This document shows positions 49,869 to 59,563 of a DNA stretch of 64,000 bases, piece by piece. The notes under the pieces were generated by a model, which saw only the letters and a program-made list of their open reading frames with translations, was not told where the DNA came from and did not search any database. Source of the DNA: Treponema sp. (GTDB taxonomy: Bacteria; Spirochaetota; Spirochaetia; Treponematales; Treponemataceae); NCBI GenBank assembly GCA_022510905.1, contig JAFLSN010000005.1, forward strand, positions 1-64,000, written 5' to 3'. Position 1 is the stretch's first letter, and the number at the start of each line of letters is the position of its first letter. A program made the translations under genes and the position numbers.

Positions 49869-51848
49869 ATGGACAAAATAAGCTATACTTGGCTTAGAGG
49901 TGCCTTTCAATGCATTGCAGAAAACACTGCGCTTTTGGTAACTGACAGCACAGAAGACAACCTGCCGATTGAAACCAGCATAGCCGAATTTAAAGGAGTT
50001 TTAAAATCCATGCCGGAAACCAATCATGAACAAAAATCACCAGAAACACTTTTAAAAACGGTGTTCGGTTATGAAAGCTTTCGCCCGCTGCAACGCGAAG
50101 TGATTTTAAATGTCTGCGCAGGGTGCGACACACTTGCGGTCATGCCAACAGGCGGTGGAAAATCACTGTGCTACCAAATTCCTGCCCTCATAAAAAACGG
50201 ACTCACTGTGGTTGTGTCGCCGTTGATTGCGCTTATGCAAGACCAGGTAAGCCAACTTGAAGCGCTCGGCATTCCGGCCGTGCTTTTAAATTCCAGCCTC
50301 GCTTGGGAAAAATACAATGCCAACGCTGAAAAAATTCGCACCGGAAAAGCAAAGCTGTTATATGTTTCACCTGAAGGGCTGAACAGCGGACGCATACAGG
50401 ATTTGCTCCACAGTGAAGCAGTTTTTGTTGATTGCATTACCATCGACGAAGCCCATTGCATAAGCGAATGGGGCCCGGATTTTCGCCCAGATTATCTTGA
50501 AATCGCTGCAATTCGTGAACAGTTTCCTCGTGCAGTCTGTCTTGCGCTTACTGCCACTGCGACTGCACGTGTCCAACGAGACATTATCAGCCATCTGCAT
50601 CTGCAGAATCCAGCCGTGCTTGTCTCAACTTTCAATCGACCTAACATCTATCTTTCAGTGCAAAAAAAAGAAAATGCTTTTTTTCAGCTGTGTTCATTTT
50701 TATCAGAACACCAAAACCAAAGCGGCATTGTGTATTGTTTTTCGCGCCGCACAGTTGACGAGCTCACGGCACGACTAACCAAAAACGGAATCAATGCGAT
50801 AAACTATCACGCAGGATTAAGTGACATCGAACGAAGCAAACATCAAAATGATTTTATCCATGACCGCATAAATGTGATGGTGTGCACGCTGGCATTCGGC
50901 ATGGGAATAAACAAACCCGATGTGCGCTTTGTTGTTCATTATGACATGCCAAAATCTGTTGAGCAATACTACCAGGAAATTGGACGCGCCGGTCGAGATG
51001 GCCTTGATGCAACAGCACTGCTTTTGTACAGTCCGCAAGATATTCGGAAAATCCGATACTTTTTTGACGACAGCGCCGATTCACAAAAAGCGGAGCGACT
51101 TTTGCAGGGCATAATATCCTATGCTGAATCCCGCACATGCCGCAGAAAGGTGCTCCTTTCGTATTTTGGCGACCGTGCTCCAGAAAACACAACTGGCACC
51201 TGCTGTGATTTATGCACCCGAGGGCCTATTCAAGAATCTGATGTAACGATTGTTTCGCAAAAACTGCTTTCTTGCATTTTGCGTACAAACGAAACATACG
51301 GCATAAGCTATATCAGTGACATTCTGCTGGGAGCCAAAACAGAACGCATTCTTGAAAACGGACACAATCGTCTGAGCACATGGGGAATCGGAAAAGAACT
51401 AAGCAAACGAGACTGGCAGGAATTGTGCAAGTGCTTAATCGAGGCAGACTACGTTTTTAAATCCGAAGACCATTCTGTGCTTTTTGTAACTGAATATGGA
51501 CGGCAGGCACTTTATGAACGGCGCACCATTTTTTTGCCAGTGCAGTTTCTGGCTCAAAAAAAATCGCACCCAGTTTTTGAAAAACCCAAAAAGCCAATTG
51601 CCGCAATCGATCAAAGTGATGAATGTGCCATACGGATTGCACAAAGAATCCGCATCTGGCGCAGACACACTGCTGAAGAACTGAATGTGCCACCCTATGT
51701 GATTTTTGGCGACAAAACACTTGCCGTTATCGCAACGAACAAGCCTAAAAATGAACAGGAATTATTACTTTGCCACGGAATTGGCCAAACAAAAGCCGAA
51801 AGATTCGGCACCGCGATATTGGGCATCGTCCGCGATGAAACTGAATAA
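49869..51848 (+). CDS. recQ: ATP-dependent DNA helicase RecQ
   Basis: 659 residues. Helicase motifs: MPTGGGKSLCYQIPA (near residue 92), VSPLIALMQDQ, IDEAHCISEWGPDFRPDY (near 193), LALTATAT, CTLAFGMGINKPDVRFVVHY and QEIGRAGRDG. The zinc-binding RQC part has CRRKVLLSYFG and CCDLC. The last 80 residues (IRIWRRHTAEELNVPPYVIF) are an HRDC domain. An atypical 48-residue extension precedes the core. GGAGG supports the ATG at 49869, but AAAGGAG before an in-frame ATG at 50013 would give a normal-length N-terminus, so the start is uncertain. Confidence 0.93.
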   Translation: MDKISYTWLRGAFQCIAENTALLVTDSTEDNLPIETSIAEFKGVLKSMPETNHEQKSPETLLKTVFGYESFRPLQREVILNVCAGCDTLAVMPTGGGKSLCYQIPALIKNGLTVVVSPLIALMQDQVSQLEALGIPAVLLNSSLAWEKYNANAEKIRTGKAKLLYVSPEGLNSGRIQDLLHSEAVFVDCITIDEAHCISEWGPDFRPDYLEIAAIREQFPRAVCLALTATATARVQRDIISHLHLQNPAVLVSTFNRPNIYLSVQKKENAFFQLCSFLSEHQNQSGIVYCFSRRTVDELTARLTKNGINAINYHAGLSDIERSKHQNDFIHDRINVMVCTLAFGMGINKPDVRFVVHYDMPKSVEQYYQEIGRAGRDGLDATALLLYSPQDIRKIRYFFDDSADSQKAERLLQGIISYAESRTCRRKVLLSYFGDRAPENTTGTCCDLCTRGPIQESDVTIVSQKLLSCILRTNETYGISYISDILLGAKTERILENGHNRLSTWGIGKELSKRDWQELCKCLIEADYVFKSEDHSVLFVTEYGRQALYERRTIFLPVQFLAQKKSHPVFEKPKKPIAAIDQSDECAIRIAQRIRIWRRHTAEELNVPPYVIFGDKTLAVIATNKPKNEQELLLCHGIGQTKAERFGTAILGIVRDETE

Positions 51849-51951
51849 TGCCGCACATAGCTCACTGCCGACAGACAGGTTGTAAAATAGCGGAGTCTGC
51901 CGAGCGCCAGTCAAGCACGTTGTTTTGCAGCATTTGCCTGCTTTCGGGATT

Positions 51952-54075
51952 TTATGGCTCAGCTTTTTCCTTGGAAATGACGGCATCATCGGGCGCTGCT
52001 TTGGAGGTGTTGGTTTCAGTATTGTTTCCGTTGTTTTCATTTTGCATACCCACAGCATTCGATTCAGCCTTTTCTGTTTGGACTCCAGTTTTGGCTGCCA
52101 GCTCCGCACAGTGATTTTCGGCCTTGACGATCTCTTCGAATTCTTTGCCGTCCATGGTTTCTTTTTCAAGAAGACGCTCGCTTATATAGTTCAGCAATTC
52201 ACGGTGCCCTTGCAACAGTGAAAGCACATGTGTGTAGCGCTCATCCATGATGCGGGCAATTTCTTCATCGATATACTTCTGCGTGTCTTCAGAAAATTCA
52301 CGCACGAGTTCCGGTTCCTGCGGACCACCATAACCGCGCCCACCTTTTCCTAGTGTAACGTTCTTAAACCGCTCGCTCATACCATAATCGGTAATCATGC
52401 TTTTGATTATAGCAGTGGCACGACTTATGTCATTTGCGGCTCCTGTTGAAATTTCACCGAACACCACTTGTTCCGCAGCGCGCCCGCCCAAAAGAACATC
52501 GATTTCGTTAATCAAATCCTTCCGCGTCTGGAGCGTCTTTTCTTCTTCTTCGCGGTATTGGGTAAAGCCGCCAATGCCATGAGAACGTGGCACTACCGTG
52601 ATCTTGTTCACTGGTGGATAATCAGGCGTAAACGCCCCCACCAGTGCATGGCCACTTTCGTGATACGCAACGACCTTGCGTTCTTTTTCGTTTTCGCGGC
52701 GGGTCTTTTTTTTCAGGCCGATACTCACTTTATCGATGGCTTCGTTAAAATCTTCCATGGTCACTTTGGAATGGCCGTTGCGCACTGCGAGCAATGCGGC
52801 TTCGTTCACCATGTTGGCCAAGTCAGCTCCAGCAAAACCTGTGGTGCCATGGGCAAGGCTGTCAAAATCCACATCGTTTTCAAGTTTTACATTTTTTGCA
52901 TGGATTCTCAGAATGGCTTCGCGACCTTTGACATCGGGGCGCTCTACCGGCACCTGTCGGTCAAAACGGCCAGGACGAAGCAGCGCTGGGTCAAGTATAT
53001 CGGCACGGTTTGTTGCCGCAAGAATGATGAGTCCTTTTTCATTGTCAAAACCATCCATTTCAACAAGCAGCTGGTTCAAGGTTTGTTCACGCTCGTCATT
53101 GCCGCCGAGGTTGTTTACGCGGCTTTTTCCGATGGCATCCAATTCATCGATAAAAATAATGCATGGCGCTTTTTCGCGGGCAGATTTGAACAGATCCCGC
53201 ACACGGCTTGCACCGACACCAACAAACATTTCCACAAAATCTGAGCCGCTGATTCTAAAGAATGGAACACCAGCCTCACCAGCAACTGCACGGGCAAGCA
53301 GGGTTTTTCCTGTACCTGGAGGTCCAACAAGAAGCACGCCTTTTGGAATTTTTCCACCGATGTCAGTATATTTTTTTGGTTGCTTTAAAAAGTCAACAAC
53401 TTCAACCAGCTCTTCTTTTGCTTCGTCAACACCAGCCACATCGCTGAACCTGGTTTTGACTTTGCCTTCGTCAACCGCTTTGCTCCGTGATCCACCTGCG
53501 CCAAAAAAACTTCCCATGCCGCTCATGCCACCACCAAATTTTCGGAGCAACAAAAAGTACATAAGAAAAATGAATGCAATAGGAACGATGAAATTCAGCA
53601 GCATTTGCAGAAGATAATTGTTCTGTTTGGTAACAAATTTATACGAAACTCCTTTTTCGTTGAGCCATTCAGTAAAACCTGGATACCACACTCCCACCGT
53701 GCGGTAAATATTTTCTCCCGAGGATTCAGAACGCAAAAAGTTAAGCGATGTTCCCCTGGAAGCGCTTGACGAAGCGCCAGGACCATATCCGATAAAATAG
53801 GTATCGCCCATTTCAAGCCGTACAATGCGCCCGTCTTCAATCATGGTGCGGAATTCAGAAAAATCAACCAGATTTTCTGGCCGCGACGAAAACATGATAT
53901 TGAGCAGTGCCAAAACGCCAAACGTAATAATCAATATGCTCCAAAACGGCAGATGCTTGGGACTTTGCGGACCTTTCTTTTTATCGTTGTCATCAGGTTC
54001 CACCGAAAGCTTGAAGAAGTTATATGGGTCATCGTTGTTTTTGTCTTTTTTGCGGTTGTCGTTTGTATCGCTCAT
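51952..54075 (-). CDS. ftsH: ATP-dependent zinc metalloprotease FtsH
   Basis: 707 residues. Two membrane segments ([19 protein letters not shown] and [17 protein letters not shown]) flank a periplasmic domain of about 100 residues. The AAA domain has [20 protein letters not shown] (near residue 253), [12 protein letters not shown] and the second region of homology [20 protein letters not shown]. The protease site is [13 protein letters not shown] near residue 472. It degrades misfolded membrane proteins and short-lived regulators. The C-terminal tail is Asn/Thr/Ala-rich. GAGGT precedes the ATG. Confidence 0.97.
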   Translation of the reverse strand: MSDTNDNRKKDKNNDDPYNFFKLSVEPDDNDKKKGPQSPKHLPFWSILIITFGVLALLNIMFSSRPENLVDFSEFRTMIEDGRIVRLEMGDTYFIGYGPGASSSASRGTSLNFLRSESSGENIYRTVGVWYPGFTEWLNEKGVSYKFVTKQNNYLLQMLLNFIVPIAFIFLMYFLLLRKFGGGMSGMGSFFGAGGSRSKAVDEGKVKTRFSDVAGVDEAKEELVEVVDFLKQPKKYTDIGGKIPKGVLLVGPPGTGKTLLARAVAGEAGVPFFRISGSDFVEMFVGVGASRVRDLFKSAREKAPCIIFIDELDAIGKSRVNNLGGNDEREQTLNQLLVEMDGFDNEKGLIILAATNRADILDPALLRPGRFDRQVPVERPDVKGREAILRIHAKNVKLENDVDFDSLAHGTTGFAGADLANMVNEAALLAVRNGHSKVTMEDFNEAIDKVSIGLKKKTRRENEKERKVVAYHESGHALVGAFTPDYPPVNKITVVPRSHGIGGFTQYREEEEKTLQTRKDLINEIDVLLGGRAAEQVVFGEISTGAANDISRATAIIKSMITDYGMSERFKNVTLGKGGRGYGGPQEPELVREFSEDTQKYIDEEIARIMDERYTHVLSLLQGHRELLNYISERLLEKETMDGKEFEEIVKAENHCAELAAKTGVQTEKAESNAVGMQNENNGNNTETNTSKAAPDDAVISKEKAEP

Positions 54076-54122
54076 GAATACCTCGGTTCATATTAGGCAC
54101 TTTGTAAAAGCCCTTCGTTTAC

Positions 54123-54151
54123 AATATAAGCAAATTTGCACTCCGTGTCGA
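54123..54151 (-). promoter_or_regulatory. Sigma-70-like promoter of ftsH
   Basis: On the minus strand TCGACA (54146-54151), a 17-bp spacer and TATATT (54123-54128), about 48 bp before the start codon. Confidence 0.5.
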
Positions 54152-54199
54152 TAGTCATAACGGCGCAATTTAAAAACCGATACGGCCATAAGCTACCAG

Positions 54200-55795
54200 C
54201 TATGCGTGCGGTTCAGCTTCTTTAGAAAACAAATTTTGCACTATTTGTTTGAATTGTGTGCCACGGTCAAATTCGTTGGTGAACATGCCAAATGATGTGG
54301 CACCTGGTGAAAGCACCACAACTTCGGTTTTTTGCAAATGCGGAAGGCTAATCAAGTCGTGCCAGAGTTCCTGCAACAGGCTGAAAAGCGAATCGAACGG
54401 ACCGTGACACAGCGTGTGCCGTTCCGCAAGAAGCGCCAGAAGTTTATCTGTGCCAGACCCAGCAAGCAGATAGGTTGCAAGCGGATGACGCATGGTACAA
54501 GTTTCTGGAACACTGTTAGAATCTTTATCATCTAACACATGTACGAGCGGCAAAAAATCAAGCTGCTTGTCGGTGCCACCGCACACAAGTACCACAGGTT
54601 TTTCAAATGCCTGAACTGCGGCAGCGGCAGCCTCTGGCACAGTGGCGCAACTGTCATTAAAAAAGGCGACAGTTTTTCCAGTGGCAGGATTCTTCCAATC
54701 ATAAAAATGCTCCAGGCGATGTGGAATCCCTTGCCAAGTTCCCATAATCTGTTCGCAATGTTTAGGTTCAACCCGCATAATGCAAAGCACCAGCGCCGCA
54801 TTCAGAACATTGATCCGATTATGCGTCCCCGGCACTTTGAGCGCTCCCATGATGCGTTCTGTTTTTTGCGGAAACAAAGGAAGTCGTGCCCGGCCCTGAA
54901 TCTCGTTATCCACAAGCACTTGAAATGCCCCGCACTGGCCTGAGGCAAGCTCGCCGGCGCTGTACCGAAATACGGTGGCTTTTGTTTCAGAGGCAAACTC
55001 ATCGCCCCAGCAGGAGCAACCCGGCCTGGGAGAAGGACAATCCACAAGGTAGTCGTCTGGATCCGCGTCAAGGATTGTGATGCAGTCTGAGGTCTGGTCG
55101 GCGTAGATAAGTTTTTTATCCGCAATGTATGGAGCCATGCCGCCATACCAGTTCTGGTGGTCTTTGACGATTTTGGTAATAAGTGAAATGGCAGGTTTGA
55201 GTAAACCTCGGCCGCGCAAATCCGCCAGCTGCCAGCTTGAAAGTTCCAGCACAACGGGCGTTGTTTCGTTTGTTTGTTCCAAAAATGTAAGCGGGCTCAC
55301 CGTGATGTTGCCACCCAAAAAGGCCGTGAATCCAGCTTTGCACAATCCATAGTGAATGGCGCTTACAGTAGTTGATTTTCCTTTGCTACCAGTAACTGCA
55401 ATTATCGGCGCTTTTGTGAACGCAAGGAAGATGCTTATGTCAGTTTCGATTGCATGAGCTGCCGCCAAAAAACGATTGCCTTCAAATTTGACACCCGGGT
55501 TTTTTATTACGCAATTGGCACCAGAAAAGTCTTCCAGCCGATGCTCGCCCAACACATATCTAAGGCGTGAATGGTCAAGTGAAGAATCAGCTTTTAGAGC
55601 GGTGATTGTTGGCATAAGCTGCTCGGCGTTTTTCATGTCGGTAACGGTTACATATGCACCATGCCGCAAAAAAAATCTCACACAGGCTTCGCCACCACCA
55701 TTCAGTCCCAAGCCCATCACGGTTACGCGCTTTCCGGCAATTTCATCCAGCGAAGAGAATGCACAACCTTTTGGATACACATGCGCGGCTTCCAT
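54200..55795 (-). CDS. murD: UDP-N-acetylmuramoylalanine-D-glutamate ligase
   Basis: 531 residues, somewhat longer than the roughly 450 usual for MurD. It adds D-Glu to UDP-MurNAc-L-Ala in the cytoplasm, using the product of MurI. The N-terminal Rossmann part is RVTVMGLGLNGGGEACVRFF; the ATP site is IIAVTGSKGKSTTVSAIHYG near residue 130; VVLELSSWQLADLRG, TGTHNRIN-type PGTHNRINVLNAAL and FFNDSCATVPEAAAAAV are Mur-ligase signatures. GGAGAGG lies 4 nt before the ATG, 14 bp after ddl ends. Confidence 0.93.
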   Translation of the reverse strand: MEAAHVYPKGCAFSSLDEIAGKRVTVMGLGLNGGGEACVRFFLRHGAYVTVTDMKNAEQLMPTITALKADSSLDHSRLRYVLGEHRLEDFSGANCVIKNPGVKFEGNRFLAAAHAIETDISIFLAFTKAPIIAVTGSKGKSTTVSAIHYGLCKAGFTAFLGGNITVSPLTFLEQTNETTPVVLELSSWQLADLRGRGLLKPAISLITKIVKDHQNWYGGMAPYIADKKLIYADQTSDCITILDADPDDYLVDCPSPRPGCSCWGDEFASETKATVFRYSAGELASGQCGAFQVLVDNEIQGRARLPLFPQKTERIMGALKVPGTHNRINVLNAALVLCIMRVEPKHCEQIMGTWQGIPHRLEHFYDWKNPATGKTVAFFNDSCATVPEAAAAAVQAFEKPVVLVCGGTDKQLDFLPLVHVLDDKDSNSVPETCTMRHPLATYLLAGSGTDKLLALLAERHTLCHGPFDSLFSLLQELWHDLISLPHLQKTEVVVLSPGATSFGMFTNEFDRGTQFKQIVQNLFSKEAEPHA

Positions 55796-55809
55796 TCACC
55801 TCTCCAAAC

Positions 55810-56940
55810 CTAGCGTGTTGTGCGCAACTTTGTGCGGGTCAAAAATTGATAGCGAGCCTGAGTAAACAATGTTTCAAGCAACTTTGCAAAATTGAGTCCT
55901 TCCGATTCACACAGCTTGGGAAACATGCTGATGCTGGTAAAGCCAGGAATTGAATTCAGCTCGTTCAGATATATAAAACCATTGTCACGGTCGATAAAAA
56001 AATCAACGCGGGCCATACCCGAGGCATCCACTGCGACATACGCTTTCTGCGCCATGGTTCTGATTCGTTCCCGCTCGTATTTTTCAAGCTTGGCAGGAAT
56101 GCATAGCTCGGCGCCGTCCGGGTCGTTGTATTTTGCGTCATAGTCATAAAAATCGTGGTTAGGAACAATTTCACCGGGCCCATACACAACAGGAAGCGTT
56201 TCGGGATGGTCAGCGTCCGCTGTAACTGTGTTACCCATCACCGAACATTCAACTTCACGTGCGTTGATAGCTTTTTCTATCAGCACTTTGTTGTCCCAAG
56301 TGAATGCATCGGTAAGCGCGAGAGAAAGCTCCTTTGCATTGGTGGCTTTTGCTGCACCGTCACTGGAGCCGGCACCACATGGTTTTACAAACAGCGGGAA
56401 ATTCAAAGTGCCAATCGCTTCTTTTACTTTCTGGTCATAACGCTTGCTGTCATACACATCGGCGCGATTTATGCAGCGATAAGGAACAACAGGCAAGCCT
56501 GCATGTTCCCACAAGATTTTTGCGTATTCTTTGTCCATAGTGGCAGCTGAAGCAAACACACCGCAGCCGACATATGGAACCCGAGCCAGTTCCAACAGGC
56601 CCTGCACGGTTCCGTCTTCGCCATACGTGCCATGCAGCACAGGAAACACCACATCGGCCAAAATCACCTTGCCATCGGCCCAAAACGCACCCGTGGGGCC
56701 ACCGCCAGGAATCACATGCACGCGCCTGCTTGGAATAACGGCAGCCGCAAGCGATGCTACCGGATTTTTTCTAAGCGCGGTAAAGGTTGTTTCATCCTGC
56801 ACGTACCAAGCTCCATCGCGGTCAATAAATACAAGTGTTACTTTGTGTTCAATAGAAACTTTGCGTGCAACAGCGGCACAAGACAATACCGAAATTTCGT
56901 GCTCACCGGAACGGCCTCCGTACAATAAAACAATGTTCAT
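55810..56940 (-). CDS. ddl: D-alanine-D-alanine ligase
   Basis: 376 residues. It makes the D-Ala-D-Ala dipeptide for the peptidoglycan stem. Motifs: VLLYGGRSGEHEISVLSC, VFPVLHGTYGEDGTVQGLLE, FVKPCGAGSSDGAAKA, CSVMGN, and ARVDFFIDRDNGFIYLNELN with SIPGFTSISMFPKL, the ATP-grasp metal and substrate residues. The Tyr/Phe loop that discriminates D-Ala from D-lactate was not analysed. Its ATG overlaps the murE stop by 4 bp. Confidence 0.95.
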   Translation of the reverse strand: MNIVLLYGGRSGEHEISVLSCAAVARKVSIEHKVTLVFIDRDGAWYVQDETTFTALRKNPVASLAAAVIPSRRVHVIPGGGPTGAFWADGKVILADVVFPVLHGTYGEDGTVQGLLELARVPYVGCGVFASAATMDKEYAKILWEHAGLPVVPYRCINRADVYDSKRYDQKVKEAIGTLNFPLFVKPCGAGSSDGAAKATNAKELSLALTDAFTWDNKVLIEKAINAREVECSVMGNTVTADADHPETLPVVYGPGEIVPNHDFYDYDAKYNDPDGAELCIPAKLEKYERERIRTMAQKAYVAVDASGMARVDFFIDRDNGFIYLNELNSIPGFTSISMFPKLCESEGLNFAKLLETLFTQARYQFLTRTKLRTTR

Positions 56941-58673
56941 GCTTCTTCCTCCTGAAATCCAATTTCTGCCAACGCTTTTTTTGCTTCCGCAATTTCGTCA
57001 AAGGGCATTGCTCGGTCTTTGTAAATGATTGAATTTTCGTGAGACTTTCCCAGCAAAAGCACAATGTCATTTGGACGAGCCAGAGAAAAAGCCGTCCGGA
57101 TAGCGCTGGGACGGTCGGGAATGAGCAGCAAATCTGTTCCGTCAATTTTTCCTTTGGAACGGGCACCGGCCGTGTGGTCGCCTGCAATCTGTTCAAGAAT
57201 GACCATGCGATCTTCTCCGCGCGGGTCTTCGTCAGTCAAAATCACGATGTCGCAAAACTGCGCGGCAATGGCTCCTTGCAGCGGACGTTTTTTTTTGTCG
57301 CGTTCTCCCCCGGAACCAAACACGCAGAGCAACCGACCCGTGCATCGTTTTTTTAAAGGCGGAAAAATCGTCTCAAATGAAGATGGCGTGTGTGCGTAAT
57401 CAACAATCACTTCAAATGGCTGTCCGCAGTCAACTGCCGTCATGCGACCTTTTACAGGCACGAGCTGTTCTGTAAAAGTAACAAGTGTTTCAAGCGGAGT
57501 TCCAGTGGTTCCGTGCACGGCAAGCAGCGCGGCCATAATGTTATACGCATTGAATGCTCCAGGCAGCGGAGCCCTTACATGCAGCACAAGGTTTTTATTA
57601 GAAGAGGAATCGTGCGATTCAAATCTGTGAATGCTGAATGCAAGCCCAAGCTTCGTGGCTGCGATGTTCCGTGCGCACAGATACGATACGTCTTCGGGAA
57701 CAGGTGGCAGCGGCTTTGCATCAACTTCTTCCTGCGCCTGTTTTCCGGCTTTTCCTTCGGTGGTAAAACCGAACACTTTCTTTTTGGTGCATGAAACAAA
57801 AAATTCGGAAGCAGGGTCTTCAAGATTTATTACACCAAACGAAGGCACTTCCGTCTGAACGCCACCGATTATTTTGTTGTGGCTCCATTTGTCCAACGCA
57901 CGGAACAAGTTCGCTTTATCGTTGCGGTACTGCTCAAGCGAGCCATGAAATTCAAGATGCTCCAACGTTACATTCATAAACACAGCACAGTCAAAATGAA
58001 CATCACCAAGCCGGTTGGTGCGCGGTGAAAGTCCGTGGCTGGAAGATTCAACCACCGCATGGGTACATCCGTTTTGTACCATTTGATGTAATTCACGTTG
58101 AACTATGGTTGCTTCAGGCGTGGTCTGATGCTGTGGATTGTCTATAGCTTCACCACCCAGCGAATACTGTACGGTTGAAACAAATCCGGCTTTGTGGCCG
58201 CACAACCTGAGAAGCTGCCATATGAATGCCACTGTTGAAGATTTTCCTTCGGTGCCAGTCACGCCGTATACAATCAGTTTTTCTGACGGATTATCATAGA
58301 ATGCGGCAGAAAGCGGAGACATGGCAAAACGCGAGCTAGAAACATGCAAAAACACAACACTGTCAAGTGGACGAGCTTCCATGGCACGGGCAATGTCAGC
58401 CTGTTCCTGCAAAGTGAATGAATCTTGAAACACCACTGCGCTTGCCCCTGAAGCTATGGCGCTTGCAACAAACCGATTTCCGGTAGTATGGGTGCCGGGC
58501 AACGCAAAAAACAATGACTGCGGCTGAACATCACGGCTGTCAAACACAAGCGATGTAATAATGGCGGCGGCGGTAACTGCCAGAGGCTGTTCGGTTCCGT
58601 CAGCGGCAACAACTGTGTAGTCAAGTGAACCTTCAGGCAGCAACGACAACAAAGCGGCTAGCGTCTTTTTCAT
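56937..58673 (-). CDS. murE: UDP-MurNAc-tripeptide synthetase MurE
   Basis: 578 residues. It adds the third, diamino residue of the stem peptide. ATP site VYGVTGTEGKSSTVAFIWQL (near residue 137), TTPEATIVQRELHQM, VESSSHGL and HTPSSFETIFPPL are MurE signatures. The specificity motif near residue 481 reads TDEDPRGEDR instead of the DNPR of diaminopimelate-adding enzymes; treponemes are known to use L-ornithine, so an ornithine (or lysine) enzyme is likely. ATG at 58671-58673 rather than a GTG three codons earlier, from promoter position. First gene of murE-ddl-murD. Confidence 0.93.
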   Translation of the reverse strand: MKKTLAALLSLLPEGSLDYTVVAADGTEQPLAVTAAAIITSLVFDSRDVQPQSLFFALPGTHTTGNRFVASAIASGASAVVFQDSFTLQEQADIARAMEARPLDSVVFLHVSSSRFAMSPLSAAFYDNPSEKLIVYGVTGTEGKSSTVAFIWQLLRLCGHKAGFVSTVQYSLGGEAIDNPQHQTTPEATIVQRELHQMVQNGCTHAVVESSSHGLSPRTNRLGDVHFDCAVFMNVTLEHLEFHGSLEQYRNDKANLFRALDKWSHNKIIGGVQTEVPSFGVINLEDPASEFFVSCTKKKVFGFTTEGKAGKQAQEEVDAKPLPPVPEDVSYLCARNIAATKLGLAFSIHRFESHDSSSNKNLVLHVRAPLPGAFNAYNIMAALLAVHGTTGTPLETLVTFTEQLVPVKGRMTAVDCGQPFEVIVDYAHTPSSFETIFPPLKKRCTGRLLCVFGSGGERDKKKRPLQGAIAAQFCDIVILTDEDPRGEDRMVILEQIAGDHTAGARSKGKIDGTDLLLIPDRPSAIRTAFSLARPNDIVLLLGKSHENSIIYKDRAMPFDEIAEAKKALAEIGFQEEEA

Positions 58674-58682
58674 AGTATCCAC

Positions 58683-58711
58683 AGTGTACCCACAAATGCT
58701 GAATCATGCAA
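58683..58711 (-). promoter_or_regulatory. Promoter of murE-ddl-murD, leaderless type
   Basis: On the minus strand TTGCAT (58706-58711), a 17-bp spacer and TACACT (58683-58688), ending 9 bp before the ATG at 58673. No ribosome-binding site is present. Confidence 0.6.
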
Positions 58712-58740
58712 TGACCCCGGCATCGGCCCAAGAAAGCATA

Positions 58741-58769
58741 TGGATTAAAACAGCTTTCTTGTGTATACT
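58741..58769 (+). promoter_or_regulatory. Promoter of the pseudouridine synthase/omptin operon, leaderless type
   Basis: TGGATT (58741-58746), a 17-bp spacer and TATACT (58764-58769), ending 7 bp before the ATG at 58777. It diverges from the murE promoter 30 bp away. Confidence 0.6.
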
Positions 58770-58776
58770 CTCTGCT

Positions 58777-59562
58777 ATGACTGTTCCCGCCGATTACACC
58801 GTGCTTTATGCTGACGATGCGATTGTTGTGCTAAACAAAAAAAGCGGTCTGCTTGTTGCTGCCGACCGCTATGACCCGCTTGCCCCGCGCCTGGACCTGT
58901 GTGCCGAAAAGGAATTTGGACATCTGTATGCCGTGCACCGCATAGACAAAGACACCAGCGGCATTGTGCTGTACGCCAGAACAGCAGCCGCCCACAGGCA
59001 TATTTCAGAACAGTTTGAAAAGCGCCAGATAAAAAAAGTCTATCACTGCCTTGTACACGGACATCCGCTCTGGCAGCATCTGACAGTTGACCTCACGCTG
59101 CAACCCGATGGAGACAAACGGCACCGTACAGTTGTAAGCCACCGCTTTGGAAAACCCTCTGTTACCGATTTTTATTTGATGGGAACGTGCGGTCCGTTCA
59201 GCTGGATAGAGGCCCGCCCGCTAACAGGACGAACCCATCAAATTCGCGCACATCTGCAGGCACAGGGTTTTTCCATTGTGTGCGATCCGCTCTATTCAGG
59301 AAACCAACGGCCTGTTTTGTTGAGCGACATAAAACGCAAATGGAATGGCGACACTGCCAAAGAGCGTCCGCTGCTTTCCCGCCTTGCGCTACACGCATAT
59401 TCTCTTTCATTCATTCATCCTGTTTCTTACGAGCCATTCAGCGTAAACGCGCCATATCCAAAAGATTTGGAAGCCGTTCGCAGGCAGCTTGCAAAACTTT
59501 TCACAGTTGACCCGCTGTCCGCAACGCCACGGGCAGAATCGGAGCATTTCTTGGATACATAA
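58777..59562 (+). CDS. RluA-family 23S rRNA/tRNA pseudouridine synthase
   Basis: 261 residues without an S4 domain. The catalytic Asp is in AVHRIDKDTSGIVLYA (near residue 56); VYHCLVHG, ARPLTGRTHQIRAHL and GFSIVCDPLYSG are the remaining family motifs. It isomerises specific uridines in rRNA or tRNA; the target is unknown, and the lack of S4 suggests an RluA/TruC-like rather than RluD-like protein. The ATG at 58777 is chosen because a promoter lies 7 bp upstream, although the frame is open to 58684. The omptin-like gene follows after 1 bp. Confidence 0.9.
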   Translation: MTVPADYTVLYADDAIVVLNKKSGLLVAADRYDPLAPRLDLCAEKEFGHLYAVHRIDKDTSGIVLYARTAAAHRHISEQFEKRQIKKVYHCLVHGHPLWQHLTVDLTLQPDGDKRHRTVVSHRFGKPSVTDFYLMGTCGPFSWIEARPLTGRTHQIRAHLQAQGFSIVCDPLYSGNQRPVLLSDIKRKWNGDTAKERPLLSRLALHAYSLSFIHPVSYEPFSVNAPYPKDLEAVRRQLAKLFTVDPLSATPRAESEHFLDT

Positions 59563-59563
59563 A

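Noticed and set aside
52468..53617. Two long plus-strand frames opposite ftsH
   Set aside because: Both overlap well-supported FtsH coding sequence and translate to low-complexity Ser/Pro- or Phe/His-rich sequence without motifs.
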